Source of the DNA: Humidesulfovibrio sp.
GTDB taxonomy: Bacteria > Desulfobacterota > Desulfovibrionia > Desulfovibrionales > Desulfovibrionaceae
Assembly: GCF_030689645.1 (NCBI RefSeq)
Contig: NZ_JAUYFU010000020.1
Span: forward strand, 86,619 to 150,618
DNA: 64,000 nucleotides
Reading direction: 5' to 3'
The notes below the pieces were generated by a model that saw nothing but the letters and a program-made list of their open reading frames with translations, did not search any database and was not told the DNA's origin. Positions 55,414 through 64,000 of the stretch are shown piece after piece (within the stretch, counting starts at the first letter, position 1; each line of letters begins with the position of its first letter). Both the position numbers and the translations under genes were made by a program.

Positions 55414-55830
55414 CTATTTCTCGATGGTGACGCGGATGCGCTTGAACACGTCCGGTCTGTAACCCGGTTCGTTTTTGCGGATCTTGATAACGATGTCGCA
55501 TTCGCCCTCGGCCAGGGCAGTGAAGGTGTAGCGCACGCGCTTGCCGCCGTCGAAGGGTTCTATGCCCGCCAGTCGCAGAAGGTTTGAGTCGAAAACCGTT
55601 CCCGCGAAAACATAGCCGCTCAGGCCGGGGTCACGCATGTCGAGGGTCAGAATGTGGCCTAGGGGCAGGTTGACGGCATGCGCCTGTTCGCCGTCCAGAC
55701 GCATTTCCACATCACCGGAGCCGCCGAGCATGCGCGGAACATGAGCGCAGCCGAAAGAAAACACCGAAAGCAAAACTAGGCAGGCCAGGAAAAGGCCGAG
55801 CCGTTGGGATGATAAGACGCAAGTGCGCAT
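55414..55830 (-). CDS. Small exported protein, possibly chagasin-fold (I42-like)
   Basis: A 138-residue protein with an N-terminal signal (LGLFLACLVLLSVFSF) and Cys 28 just after it, a poor lipobox. The mature part has LGHILTLDM-type and VRYTFTALAEGECDIVIKI strands that remind one of the chagasin family of cysteine protease inhibitors, but the key NPTTG and RPW motifs are not clear. The ATG at 55828-55830 begins the signal peptide. Function uncertain. Confidence 0.55.
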   Translation of the reverse strand: MRTCVLSSQRLGLFLACLVLLSVFSFGCAHVPRMLGGSGDVEMRLDGEQAHAVNLPLGHILTLDMRDPGLSGYVFAGTVFDSNLLRLAGIEPFDGGKRVRYTFTALAEGECDIVIKIRKNEPGYRPDVFKRIRVTIEK

Positions 55831-56043
55831 GGCTTGGCTCCGATGCTTCTGGGGTTGCTCGCTGTGCCGCATGTGCGATGTAGCGCGTGCGCACGGCGGA
55901 GGCAAGCCGCTTGAATGGCGAAGAAAGATCGGAGCCCCACCAAAAATGAAGGGGGCCGGTTGTCCGGCCCCGTCTGGCGAGTGGGAAGAGGAGTGGTTGG
56001 AGCGGATTCTTGCTGTTGAACGGAGAGGGAGGAGTTCGTCAGT

Positions 56044-56394
56044 TTACTGTTGCGGTCGCATTTGCTCTTCAAGCCAAGTGCGGACTTCCTTGTCGGGCGG
56101 GTACACGCCCTTTAAGTGGCCCACGGAGTCGAGAAACTTGCGTCCCAGATCCTCTGGCAATTCCAGTTCGGCCAGTTCGCGGGCTTCTTCTGAATTTCTG
56201 CGCACCAGGATCGCCCTAGGTGTCTTGTCCCAGGTGTATACCACAAAATAGTTGCTGAAATCAGCCTTGGATCTTACGGGCTGGTGATTCGCATGCCAGG
56301 AGTTATTTCCCCACTCCAGGTACAGAGTCACGGCGTCCCACGGAGTCATGCTCCAGTCGATCTCAAGGTCACGGTAGTTCTGCAGGCTGCCCAT
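56044..56394 (-). CDS. Conserved Desulfovibrio-type small protein (DVU0772-like)
   Basis: A 116-residue soluble protein with SMTPWDAVTLYLEWGNNSW near the start, VRSKADFSNYFVVYTW in the middle and RNSEEARELAELELPEDL. I believe it matches the family annotated DVU0772 in Desulfovibrio vulgaris, but this is from memory. No function is known. ATG preceded by AAAGGAGG, and the upstream region to 56617 is unusually AT-rich. Confidence 0.7.
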   Translation of the reverse strand: MGSLQNYRDLEIDWSMTPWDAVTLYLEWGNNSWHANHQPVRSKADFSNYFVVYTWDKTPRAILVRRNSEEARELAELELPEDLGRKFLDSVGHLKGVYPPDKEVRTWLEEQMRPQQ

Positions 56395-56617
56395 AATATC
56401 CTCCTTTCGTCTGATGAAAATAGTAATCTCTCCTGTTTAAATGTCAACTAGTTTTATCATCATTATTTCGATGAGGAACAAATTTTGGAACGTGCACCTT
56501 TCCGCACAGGCTTAAGGCGAGGCGCTTCAATGATTCCTGCGGGTTTGACGCATGGATTGTCTTATGCCAGAACAGGCGCTGCCCATTGCTCCGAATTCTC
56601 TTAAGTGAGGTGTGAAC

Positions 56618-57133
56618 ATGGAGATGACCGATATCCTTCCCGTTGCCGCCTGGGCCGAGCTTGAACGCGACATCACCGAGCGCTTCGGGGTCAATGCCCA
56701 CGTATACAACGACAAAGGCCAGCCCTTTACCGGCCACGCCACCTGGGAAAACAAACTTTGCCTAGCCATTCGTGAGAGCAAGAGCGCGGCCACGGGCATC
56801 TGCGCAGTCATCAACCAGGTGCTTGGGCACGAGGTGCGCGAGACCAAGGCGCCGGCCATCACCGACTGTGACGCGGGCATGCTGGTGGTCTGCGTCCCGC
56901 TGTTCATCAAGGGCGAGTTGGTGGGCATGGTGGGAGGATGCGGCGGCTTTGCGGACGACAACGAGCCTGAAGCTTACCTCCTTGAAAAAATGGCCGGGCT
57001 TTCCGAGGACAAGGTTGAGGAGATCTGCTCGGGCATGCCCCGCAAGACTGCAGAAGAAGTGCAGGCCCTAAGCGACTACATCGAGGGACGCGTGGCCGAA
57101 ATAGTCCAGCAGCATGAGGCGCGCCAGGCCTAG
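56618..57133 (+). CDS. PocR ligand-binding domain protein
   Basis: A 171-residue protein made of a single PocR-type sensor domain, with Cys residues in LCLAI, GICAVINQ, ITDCDAG, VVCVPLF and GGCGG. PocR domains occur in PAS-like sensors that bind small hydrocarbon compounds such as propanediol. No output domain is attached. GAGG precedes the ATG at 56618, and an in-frame GTG six bases upstream is an alternative start. It is 28 bases before the CoA-disulfide reductase gene, with which it is probably co-transcribed. Confidence 0.8.
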   Translation: MEMTDILPVAAWAELERDITERFGVNAHVYNDKGQPFTGHATWENKLCLAIRESKSAATGICAVINQVLGHEVRETKAPAITDCDAGMLVVCVPLFIKGELVGMVGGCGGFADDNEPEAYLLEKMAGLSEDKVEEICSGMPRKTAEEVQALSDYIEGRVAEIVQQHEARQA

Positions 57134-57161
57134 CCGGTCCGCACGTCCCAAGGAGAAGCAC

Positions 57162-58886
57162 ATGCGCGAGAACATCGTCGTCATCGGGGCCGTGGCCCTT
57201 GGACCCAAGGCCGCCTGCCGCTGCAAACGTCTGAACCCGGAAGCCCGCGTGATCCTGCTGGATCGCGGCGCGCGCATCTCCTACGGGGGGTGCGGCATTC
57301 CGTATTACGTGTCCGGTGATGTGAGCGACGCCGACGAGCTGCAATCCACCTCCTTTCATATGCTGCGCGACGCGGCCTTTTTCCGCGACACCAAGGACGT
57401 CGAAGCTCGGCCCCGCACCGAGGCGCTGTCCATTGACCGGGCTGCCAAGACCGTGCGCGTCAAAAACCTCGACACGGATTCCGAAGAGCTTTTGCCTTAC
57501 GACAAGCTGGTGCTGGCCACCGGCAGCACCCCGCGCTCCCTGCCCATTCCCGGCGCGGAGTTGCCCGGCGTGTTTGCCGTGGCCGATCTGGACGCTGCGG
57601 TGAACATCCGCGCAGGGCTCACCGCAGGACAGGTGGGCAGCGCCGTGGTTGTGGGCGCGGGGTTCATCGGCCTCGAAATGGCCGTCGCCCTGGCCGACAT
57701 GTGGGGCATCGAGACCACTGTTGTAGAATACGCGCCCCTTGCGCTGCCAACTGTGCTCAGTCCCACCCTTGCGTCCATGGTGCAGCGGCACATGGAGGAG
57801 AAGGGCGTGCAGTTCCGCCTGGCCGCGCAGGTCACAGCCATTGAAGGGGACGGCAAGGCCGAGCGCGTGCGCGTGAAAACAGCACAGGGCGAAGAGATCC
57901 TCGATGCGGATCTGGTGATCATGGCCGTGGGCGTCACGCCCAACACCGGGCTGGCCAAGGCCGCGGGGCTTTCTGTTTCGCCGCGCGGCGGCATCGTCAT
58001 CGATGAGGAGATGCGCACCAGCGACCCGGACATCTTCGCCGGGGGCGACTGCGCCGAGATCAAGAACCTCGTCACCGGCCAAGACTTCTTTCTGCCCCTG
58101 GGCTCGCTGGCCAACCGCCAGGGCCGGGTCATCGGCGACAACCTCTGCGGCCTGCATTCGCGCTTCCCCGGCGCTGCCGGGGCCTGGTGCGTCAAGCTGT
58201 TTGACCAGAACGCCGCCGGCGTAGGCCTGACCCTGGAAGCCGCGCGCCGCGCAGGCCTCGACGCCGTGAGCGTGCACGTGAGCCAGTTCGACCGCGCCCA
58301 CTTCTACCCGGACAAGGACTTCATGTTTCTGGAGCTGGTGGCCGAGCGCGGGACCCGGAGGGTGCTGGGCGTGCAGGGCGTTTCCGCCATGGGCGACGCC
58401 CTGGTTGGGCGCATCGGGGCTGTTTCCGCTCTCATGCCGCACAAGCCCACCACCACGGACCTGGCGCTCATGGAGCTGCCGTACTCGCCGCCCTTCAATT
58501 CGGCCATGGACATCCTGAACATGCTGGGCAACGTGGGCGAAAACATCCTCACAGGGCGCAACAGCAGCGTGGATCCCCTGGAGTTTGCCGCGTTGTTTGA
58601 TGACCGCGCCAACCCAGAGCTGTTCTTCCTGGACTGCCGCGAACTTGGCAACGCCGCGCCGTTTCTGGCCAAGTACCCCGGCGTTTGGAACCACATCCCG
58701 CAGGGCCAGCTGGCCGGGCGGCTTGGCGAGGTGCCGCGGGACCGCAAGGTGGTGCTCCTTTGCAACTCCGGGGCGCGTTCCTATGAGGCCTTCCTCACTC
58801 TGGCCTACGCCGGCTTCACGAACGTGGTCAACGTGGCGGGCGGCATGGCCAGCCTGCACACGGCAGGGGTGGACCCCAAGGTCTAG
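57162..58886 (+). CDS. CoA-disulfide reductase/NAD(P)H sulfur reductase with rhodanese domain
   Basis: A 574-residue flavoenzyme of the CoADR-Rhd (Npsr-like) type. The FAD site starts at VVIGAVALGPKAA, with single redox-active Cys C44 in YGGCGIPYY, an NADH-binding region VVVGAGFIGLEMAVALA and an FAD-binding GGDCAEI. The C-terminal rhodanese domain (about 475-574) has active-site Cys 534 in LLCNSGARS. In such enzymes the reductase generates CoA persulfide or reduces polysulfide and the rhodanese moves sulfur, so it may act in sulfur metabolism or redox defence. ATG at 57162 after AAGGAGAAGC. Confidence 0.9.
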   Translation: MRENIVVIGAVALGPKAACRCKRLNPEARVILLDRGARISYGGCGIPYYVSGDVSDADELQSTSFHMLRDAAFFRDTKDVEARPRTEALSIDRAAKTVRVKNLDTDSEELLPYDKLVLATGSTPRSLPIPGAELPGVFAVADLDAAVNIRAGLTAGQVGSAVVVGAGFIGLEMAVALADMWGIETTVVEYAPLALPTVLSPTLASMVQRHMEEKGVQFRLAAQVTAIEGDGKAERVRVKTAQGEEILDADLVIMAVGVTPNTGLAKAAGLSVSPRGGIVIDEEMRTSDPDIFAGGDCAEIKNLVTGQDFFLPLGSLANRQGRVIGDNLCGLHSRFPGAAGAWCVKLFDQNAAGVGLTLEAARRAGLDAVSVHVSQFDRAHFYPDKDFMFLELVAERGTRRVLGVQGVSAMGDALVGRIGAVSALMPHKPTTTDLALMELPYSPPFNSAMDILNMLGNVGENILTGRNSSVDPLEFAALFDDRANPELFFLDCRELGNAAPFLAKYPGVWNHIPQGQLAGRLGEVPRDRKVVLLCNSGARSYEAFLTLAYAGFTNVVNVAGGMASLHTAGVDPKV

Positions 58887-58958
58887 GCCCGGCCTGCATA
58901 TCGCCACAGCAGCAGCGCATGGGCGGGCAAGGCCCCCTTGCGCCAAGGAGCAGCTTAC

Positions 58959-59402
58959 GTGCCCAGAATCTTTACGCGCGAAATCACCATAGTGGAGTCG
59001 GACATCGATGTGCAGGGCCATGTGAACAACCTGCGCTACCTGGCCTGGATGCAGGACGTGGCCGTGGCGCATAGCGCGGCCCAGGGCTGGGGTATGGATC
59101 GCTATGTGGCCGAGGGCGCAGGCTGGGTGGTGCGCCAGCACACCATCACCTACAAGCGTCCGTGCTTTTTTGGCGAAACAATCACCGCCTGCACTTGGAT
59201 CGCGGGCATCGGCCCGCGCCAGTGCCCGCGCAAGTATCTTTTCTGGCGCGCGTCTGACAAAGTCGTGCTGGCCGAGGCCGAAACCCAGTGGGTGTTCATC
59301 GACCTCAAGACCGGACGGCCCACCAAGGTGCCCCAGGAGCTGCGCGACGCCTTCGAGGTGGTGGAGGACGAGGGCGAGGTGAAGCGGATGCTGGAAGGGT
59401 GA
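58959..59402 (+). CDS. Acyl-CoA thioesterase (4HBT hotdog family)
   Basis: A 147-residue single hotdog domain with the family segment VESDIDVQGHVNNLRYLAWMQD and KRPCFFGETI. Such enzymes hydrolyse acyl- or aryl-CoA thioesters, and substrate is not predicted. GTG at 58959 is the start since CAAGGAG lies at correct spacing. The longer frame has no family match. It follows the CoA-disulfide reductase gene by 72 bases. Confidence 0.88.
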   Translation: MPRIFTREITIVESDIDVQGHVNNLRYLAWMQDVAVAHSAAQGWGMDRYVAEGAGWVVRQHTITYKRPCFFGETITACTWIAGIGPRQCPRKYLFWRASDKVVLAEAETQWVFIDLKTGRPTKVPQELRDAFEVVEDEGEVKRMLEG

Positions 59403-59484
59403 GGGGAAGCCGAGTTGACTCCCATTCCTCCACGGTGCACAACTCCGCTCGCGGCCACAGCCGCCAAGGGAGCCTGAATTCGAT

Positions 59485-60339
59485 ATGAGTTCCAATTCCT
59501 CTAATTCGTCCGCCTCCTTGCCCATCGGAGTCTTCGACTCCGGCGTGGGCGGGTTGACCGTTCTGCGCGCCCTGAAAAAGGCGCTGCCCCACGAGGATTT
59601 TCTCTACCTGGGCGACACCGCCCGCCTGCCCTACGGCACAAAAAGCGGCGCCACCGTTGCCCGCTACGCCTTGCAGACCACCCGGGTACTGGTGGACCAG
59701 GGCGTGAAGCTGCTTGTTGTGGCCTGCAACACCGCCTCTGCCGTGGCCCTGCCAGGCCTTGCCGAAGCCTACCCAGACCTGCCTGTTGTAGGTGTCATAG
59801 AGCCCGGCGCGCGCGCCTGCGCCCTCAAGGCCCCCCATGGCCGCATCGCGGTCATCGCCACGGGCAGCACCGTGCGCGGCGCGGCCTACCAGACCGCCAT
59901 CCTGCGCCTGCGGCCCGAGGCCACCATCGCCACCCGCCCGGCGCAGGTTTTTGTCGCCCTTGCGGAAGAAGGCTGGACCGAAGGGCCTGAGGTGGAGGCC
60001 GTGGCCGCGCGCTATCTGACGCCGCTCATGGCCGAGTTTCCCGAAGGCCGACCGGACTGCCTGGTGCTTGGCTGCACCCACTTTCCCGTTTTGGCCGAAG
60101 CCATCCGCAAGGCCTTGCCTGAGGGCGTGTGCCTGGTGGACTCCGCCGAGACCACGGCTGAGAGCGTGGCCCAGGAGCTGGACCGGCGCGGATTGCTGAA
60201 GCCCGGCTCTGGAGCCGGTCGCCCAGTCGGGACCGTGCGCTTCTTCGCCACAGACGATCCCGAACGCTTCGCCAAGGTGGGCGAGATTTTTCTGGGCCAG
60301 CCCCTGGACCTGGCGGACATCACCCTGGTTGATTTGTAG
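59485..60339 (+). CDS. murI: Glutamate racemase
   Basis: A 284-residue enzyme producing D-glutamate for peptidoglycan. N-terminal FDSGVGGLTVL, the two catalytic Cys motifs VVACNTASA and LGCTHFP, and the GDTARLPYG segment are all visible. It is of normal length. An ATG lies close to the family start with a short Ser/Asn-rich leader. It sits 82 bases after the thioesterase gene and 71 before the glutamine amidotransferase gene. Confidence 0.96.
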   Translation: MSSNSSNSSASLPIGVFDSGVGGLTVLRALKKALPHEDFLYLGDTARLPYGTKSGATVARYALQTTRVLVDQGVKLLVVACNTASAVALPGLAEAYPDLPVVGVIEPGARACALKAPHGRIAVIATGSTVRGAAYQTAILRLRPEATIATRPAQVFVALAEEGWTEGPEVEAVAARYLTPLMAEFPEGRPDCLVLGCTHFPVLAEAIRKALPEGVCLVDSAETTAESVAQELDRRGLLKPGSGAGRPVGTVRFFATDDPERFAKVGEIFLGQPLDLADITLVDL

Positions 60340-60410
60340 GGGCCTGGACAACACCAGGTTCTCTGGGCATTCTCCCTGGCGGCGGCCAAACCCCACATTG
60401 CGGAGGCTTC

Positions 60411-61124
60411 ATGCTTCGTCTGCACGGACTCAGGCACGAGAGCTTTGAAAATGAGGCGGAGATAGCCGCTTGGGCGCAAATGCGCGGGCACGGCCTGACC
60501 CACACCGACCTTTGGAACGGGGAGACCCCGCCGGACCCGTCGGCCTTCGACTTTCTGGTGGTCATGGGCGGGCCCATGAACATCTACGAAGAGGACACAT
60601 TCCCCTGGCTGGCCCTGGAGAAGCGCTTTCTCAAGGCCAGTATCGACGCTGGCAAGCTGGTTATCGGCGTGTGCCTGGGGGCGCAGCTTTTGGCAGATGT
60701 TTTGGGCGGCAAGGTGACGAAGAACACCCACCGCGAGATCGGCTGGCACCTTGTGCAGGCCGGGCCGGACGCCGCCAGAAGCCGCGTGTTCGCCAGCCTG
60801 CCAGCAGAGTACGAAGCATTTCACTGGCACGGGGACACCTTTGCCATTCCGCCCGGCGCGCTGTGGACAGCCAAAAGCGAAGCCTGCGCGCATCAGGCCT
60901 TCACGGCTTGCGATGACCGCGTGGTTGGTCTGCAATTTCATCTGGAGACCAACGCGGCCAGCATGGCCGAGTTGTCCACACACTGCGCGGACGAGATCAT
61001 CGTGGACCCGGTGAAACTGCCCTATGTGCAGTCGGCCCGCAGCATGTGCCAGCGCCCGGAGCGCCTGGCGGGCATCCGCGGCCTGCTGGACCAGGTTCTG
61101 GACAACATGGCTGCGCTGGGATAG
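60411..61124 (+). CDS. Class I glutamine amidotransferase (GMP synthase-like domain protein)
   Basis: A 237-residue stand-alone GATase1 protein. The nucleophile elbow is VIGVCLGAQLLA and the His/Glu pair is in VGLQFHLETN, and an FHWHGDTF motif is present. This family includes amidotransferases acting on unknown partners and gamma-glutamyl hydrolases. No synthase partner lies nearby. ATG follows TGCGGAGG. Confidence 0.88.
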   Translation: MLRLHGLRHESFENEAEIAAWAQMRGHGLTHTDLWNGETPPDPSAFDFLVVMGGPMNIYEEDTFPWLALEKRFLKASIDAGKLVIGVCLGAQLLADVLGGKVTKNTHREIGWHLVQAGPDAARSRVFASLPAEYEAFHWHGDTFAIPPGALWTAKSEACAHQAFTACDDRVVGLQFHLETNAASMAELSTHCADEIIVDPVKLPYVQSARSMCQRPERLAGIRGLLDQVLDNMAALG

Positions 61125-61182
61125 AAGCGCGACCCCTGCGGCATTCAGCCCGGGGCACACATATTATAAGGAAGGGGGAGGC

Positions 61183-61470
61183 ATGGCCGAAACCGTAGAA
61201 GAATTGACCATCAGCTATGAAGAGGACGGCGTCGTCGTCACCGAGGAACTGGACAAGGTGGTCCTCTCCAAGGGCGCCTGGGCGACGCTGCTGTACAAGT
61301 ACCGTTCCTGGGACAAGGCCAAGAACGACTACGGCCCGGTGGCCTTCACCATTCGCCGTTACCGCAAGCAGAACGGCGAGTACAAGCAGCAGAGCAAGTT
61401 CACCATCTCCAGCGAAGACCAGGCGCGCAAGATCATCGACGCGCTGAATGGCTGGATCGGGGCGAAATAG
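61183..61470 (+). CDS. Conserved hypothetical small protein
   Basis: A 95-residue acidic to mixed protein (MAETVEELTISYEEDG at the start, then LLYKYRSWDKAKNDYGPVAFTIRRY and RKIIDALNGW). It has no signal or membrane helix. I recognise no function. GGGGGAGG lies before ATG 61183. The longer frame that starts inside the amidotransferase gene is rejected because it has no ribosome site and non-family codons. A terminator follows, so it ends the 56.6-61.5 kb series. Confidence 0.75.
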   Translation: MAETVEELTISYEEDGVVVTEELDKVVLSKGAWATLLYKYRSWDKAKNDYGPVAFTIRRYRKQNGEYKQQSKFTISSEDQARKIIDALNGWIGAK

Positions 61471-61493
61471 CCCGCACGCATCCGCCGCAACGC

Positions 61494-61534
61494 AAACGGC
61501 CCGCCTTCCTGTCTCGGGAGGGCGGGCCGTTTTC
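61494..61534 (+). terminator. Rho-independent terminator at the end of the murI-amidotransferase series
   Basis: Arms AAACGGCCCGCC (61494-61505) and GGCGGGCCGTTT (61521-61532), perfect 12-base stem, followed by further T. Strong. Confidence 0.9.
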
Positions 61535-61665
61535 GTCTGCGTAAAGGGGGTCTCTGGGGACCTCGGCTTCTCGTGCCTTCGTGCTTACGCGTCTTGAACA
61601 TGCCGGGCGGCCGCTGCAGATGCTAATCTTGAGAAGAGAAAAGACCGGGAAAGGGTCTTCTTCTG

Positions 61666-62748
61666 CTAAGCCACCACGCGGCGGGCGAGTTCGTCGCGCA
61701 CCTCGCGGGCGGCCTCGCGCAGGGCATGATAGAACGAGTAGAAGTGCATGACCTCGTCCAGGTCGTACACGGCGATGATGCGCTGCTGGCGGAGGTCCAG
61801 AAGTTTTTGGCCCGTGCCTTCCAGTGCGGCGTCCAGCCTTGCCGTGGCGGTGGCGGCGGGGCGATCGCCCGCGTGAACGGCGCTTGCAAGATCTGCAAGT
61901 GCAGCCTTGAGCGCCGAGCCCAGTTCGCACAGCTCTGGGGAGAGATGTTGGTGGAAGCCCTCGGGCGGCGCGTTCTCTATGGCGTGGTCCATGGCCAGCA
62001 AGTGCTCGGCCAGGCGGTCCTCCGCGCGCAGCAGATCCGAGAGCTCTTCGCCCTGGCCTGCGGGGCCAGGCTCGCGCCGGGCCGAAGCCAGCAGTTCGCG
62101 GTTGCGCAGCGCCAGGCGCAGCACAGCATCCTTGCAATGGAACACCCGCTGGCGGTCGTAACGGCCCTGCATGCGGCTGTCCATGAGGGCATCGAGCAGC
62201 TCGCCCAGTTGCTCCAGCCCTTTGCACAAGCCGAAGCGCAGCACCACCCGTGCATGGGAGGGCCATGCCAGCGACACCGCCAGAGCTACCAGGATTCCAA
62301 GCCCCACCTCAAGGAAGCGGTTCAGGCCGATGGAATAGGCGCTGCCGCCTCCGGCTTCATGCAGGCAAATGACAACGGCTGCCGTGAGCCCGGCCAGGCG
62401 CAGGTTCTCATTTTTCGCGGCCAGCAGCGCGCAGAAGAAGACGGTTGCAAACATTGCCGCAGTGAGGGGACCGGTTCCGGGGCCGAGCAGGGCGTCGGTC
62501 GCGGTGACGGCGAGAGCGCCAAGAAGAGCGCCGGATGCGGTGCCTAAGAGGCGCGACCAGCTTGCCGCCATGGACCCGCCAACGTGGGCCTGCATCACCA
62601 GAATGGACGAGAACACGGCCCAGTAGCCCTGCTCCAGGTCGAGGACGCGGGTGAGCGCGGCGGTGACCGAGGCGGCAATGGCCGTGCGCAGGGCGTGGCG
62701 CAGCTGCGAGGCGCTGACAAGCGAGGCGAGACGTTCGGCGATGGTCAC
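61666..62748 (-). CDS. FUSC-family membrane protein (aromatic acid exporter-like)
   Basis: A 360-residue protein. The N-terminal half has about six hydrophobic segments (starting near 20, 45, 75, 95, 120, 145) like the FUSC/AaeB family, and the C-terminal half is a cytoplasmic helical domain. Such proteins export aromatic carboxylic acids. The start is GTG at 62746-62748 with GAGGA upstream. A hairpin with short T tract lies in its leader between it and the GDSL esterase gene. Confidence 0.8.
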   Translation of the reverse strand: MTIAERLASLVSASQLRHALRTAIAASVTAALTRVLDLEQGYWAVFSSILVMQAHVGGSMAASWSRLLGTASGALLGALAVTATDALLGPGTGPLTAAMFATVFFCALLAAKNENLRLAGLTAAVVICLHEAGGGSAYSIGLNRFLEVGLGILVALAVSLAWPSHARVVLRFGLCKGLEQLGELLDALMDSRMQGRYDRQRVFHCKDAVLRLALRNRELLASARREPGPAGQGEELSDLLRAEDRLAEHLLAMDHAIENAPPEGFHQHLSPELCELGSALKAALADLASAVHAGDRPAATATARLDAALEGTGQKLLDLRQQRIIAVYDLDEVMHFYSFYHALREAAREVRDELARRVVA

Positions 62749-62768
62749 TCTGTCCTCATGAAGTGAAA

Positions 62769-62787
62769 CTGGGGGCGCCGCCCCCAG
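62769..62787 (-). terminator. Hairpin between GDSL esterase and FUSC genes
   Basis: Arms CTGGGGG (62769-62775) and CCCCCAG (62781-62787), loop of five bases, with only a TTT on the minus strand. It may be the weak end of the esterase transcript. An AT-rich stretch at 62800-62830 lies upstream of the hairpin. Confidence 0.5.
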
Positions 62788-62880
62788 ACCCCGGTCAATG
62801 GATTGATTAAATATTATTTATTTTAGGCATGTTAGACTTGAAAAACCGTCTCGAACTGCCAGGGCTCCCAAATCTATTCA

Positions 62881-63540
62881 CTACCGAACAGGCTGTTCGT
62901 CCTGCAGCAAGCGCAGCACGAATGGCAGCAGCCGGTCCGCGATGATTCGTGCGCCCTCGGCATTGGGATGCGCGCCGTCGGCCTGGACGTAGCGCGGGTC
63001 GCCGCGCACGCCGTCGCCGATGCGCGGATAGTACGCCACGCCATGCTTTTCCGCCAGGCGCCGGTAGATGCCCTCGAAGGCCGTCCGGTAGGCGTCCGTG
63101 CGTTTGATCCCGGCCCCGATTCCCGTCAGCAGGATGCGCGAGCCCCGCTTGCGCGCAAAAACCAAAACGGAGTCCAGGTTGGCTTCCACCCTTTCCAGTG
63201 CAAGCCGCTGGATCGCGTCGTTGGCTCCTAGTTCGACGATGAGCAGGTCCGGGGCGCGTGAAGCTTGCGGTGGGTAGAGGTCGGGCAGGCGAGCCAAGCC
63301 GCCTGCGGTGGTGTCGCCGCTGAGCCCCGCATTGACGACCTCGGACGGATGCCCGGCCCCGGCCAGCAGTCCTTGCAGCACAGCCGGGAAGGCCCGCTCG
63401 GCAGGCAGGCCGTAGCCTGCGGTGACGCTGTCACCCAGCACCAAGACCAGGGGCCGAGGGGGCTGCGCCGATGCGGGCACTGCGGCCCAGACCGCAAGCA
63501 GCGCCAGGGCGATTCCGAACAGGCGCGCCCTAGGCCGCAT
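62881..63540 (-). CDS. Secreted GDSL-type arylesterase/lysophospholipase (TesA-like)
   Basis: A 219-residue SGNH hydrolase with a signal peptide (cleavage near residue 25 after ASA). Catalytic blocks are GDSV (block I), [10 protein letters not shown] (block II), GANDAIQ (block III) and DGAHPNAEG (block V, Asp and His). It is a periplasmic esterase/thioesterase I-like enzyme. ATG 63540 overlaps the end of the RND gene by 11 bases, so the two are in one transcript. Confidence 0.92.
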   Translation of the reverse strand: MRPRARLFGIALALLAVWAAVPASAQPPRPLVLVLGDSVTAGYGLPAERAFPAVLQGLLAGAGHPSEVVNAGLSGDTTAGGLARLPDLYPPQASRAPDLLIVELGANDAIQRLALERVEANLDSVLVFARKRGSRILLTGIGAGIKRTDAYRTAFEGIYRRLAEKHGVAYYPRIGDGVRGDPRYVQADGAHPNAEGARIIADRLLPFVLRLLQDEQPVR

Positions 63541-64000
63541 GGTCGCTCCTGCGCTGGTCCAGGTAGTACATCACCGGCACCACCATGCGCGAGAACAGCG
63601 TGGCCGCCACTTCTCCGGCCAGAAGCGAGAGGGCCAGTCCCTGGAAGATGGGGTCGAACAGGATGACGAAGGCCCCGGCCACCACGCTGATGGCGGTGAG
63701 CAGCATGGGCCGGAAGCGCACCGCCCCGGCCTCGATGACCGAGTCCTCCAGGCTGTGGCCCTCCGAGCGCCGAAGGTTAATGAAGTCCACGAGGATGATG
63801 GAGTTGCGCACCACGATGCCCGCCCCGGCGATGAAGCCGATCATGCTGGTGGCAGTGAAGAACGAGCCGGTGAGGGCGTGGGCCGGGATGATGCCGATGA
63901 GCGAGAGCGGGATGGGCGACATGATGGCTATGGGCGTGGTGTACGAGCCGAACCAGCCCACCACCAGGATGTAGATGAGGATCATGACCACGCCGAAGGC
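63530..64000 (-). CDS. C-terminal end of RND efflux permease (AcrB/CzcA type), partial
   Basis: At least 156 residues open to the right edge of the window. The sequence has the late transmembrane helices of RND pumps ([40 protein letters not shown] motif and the closing [13 protein letters not shown]). It is the last third of the proton-driven inner membrane permease; substrate and partners are outside. It stops just within the esterase start. Confidence 0.88.
   Translation of the reverse strand, partial: AFGVVMILIYILVVGWFGSYTTPIAIMSPIPLSLIGIIPAHALTGSFFTATSMIGFIAGAGIVVRNSIILVDFINLRRSEGHSLEDSVIEAGAVRFRPMLLTAISVVAGAFVILFDPIFQGLALSLLAGEVAATLFSRMVVPVMYYLDQRRSDHAA

Overview
The window is about 64 kb of high-GC bacterial chromosome. 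The set sat, aprBA, qmoABC plus a QmoD-like protein, which activates and reduces sulfate to sulfite, points to a dissimilatory sulfate reducer of the Desulfovibrionales. A DcrH-like hemerythrin chemoreceptor, an HdrD/DsrK-like iron-sulfur protein and a Desulfovibrio-type ferredoxin agree with that. Species cannot be fixed from the sequence alone. No rRNA, tRNA, CRISPR array, insertion sequence or complete prophage was seen.

Layout. 1-8.8 kb: end of a sigma-54 activator, then a minus-strand group (YdjC deacetylase, glycosyltransferase, nadE), a CBS-ACT protein, and a minus-strand group with a TIGR01777 epimerase, an HD-GYP response regulator and an NtrC-type regulator. 9-14.7 kb: lepA, lepB, an EamA transporter and comM, followed by a small foreign-looking gene bracketed by a 62-bp duplication of the comM 3' end. 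14.9-16.8 kb: a NarI-like cytochrome b and an HdrD/DsrK-like protein with an in-frame UGA that is very probably selenocysteine. 17-23 kb: two convergent chemoreceptors and a CDF metal exporter. 23-26.9 kb: a cobalamin riboswitch, metE and an APH-fold kinase. 26.9-34.5 kb: one minus-strand operon with shikimate kinase first and chorismate synthase last, and between them six genes of a poorly understood GAK-like cassette (XXXCH protein, PHP-like protein, amphi-Trp protein, PhoU-phosphotransferase fusion, ATP-grasp ligase, HprK-like kinase).

34.7-39.2 kb: a YchF-like NTPase, a ferredoxin, a second CBS-ACT protein, galE and a GT1 glycosyltransferase. 39.3-49.7 kb: the sulfate-activation region, with sat divergent from aprBA-qmoABCD. 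Sat makes APS, AprBA reduces it to sulfite, and Qmo links AprBA to the menaquinone pool. A candidate Rex operator overlaps the predicted sat promoter. 49.7-56.4 kb: a thermonuclease, a LuxR-type regulator, a lipoprotein pair, groESL (GroEL lacks the GGM tail), a degenerate hemerythrin and small proteins. 56.6-61.5 kb: a plus-strand series with a PocR-domain protein, a CoA-disulfide-reductase/rhodanese, a thioesterase, murI and a glutamine amidotransferase. 61.7-64 kb: a FUSC-type exporter, a GDSL esterase and the C-terminus of an RND pump.

The two observations most worth following are the selenocysteine candidate at 16307 and the GAK-like cassette inside the shikimate operon.
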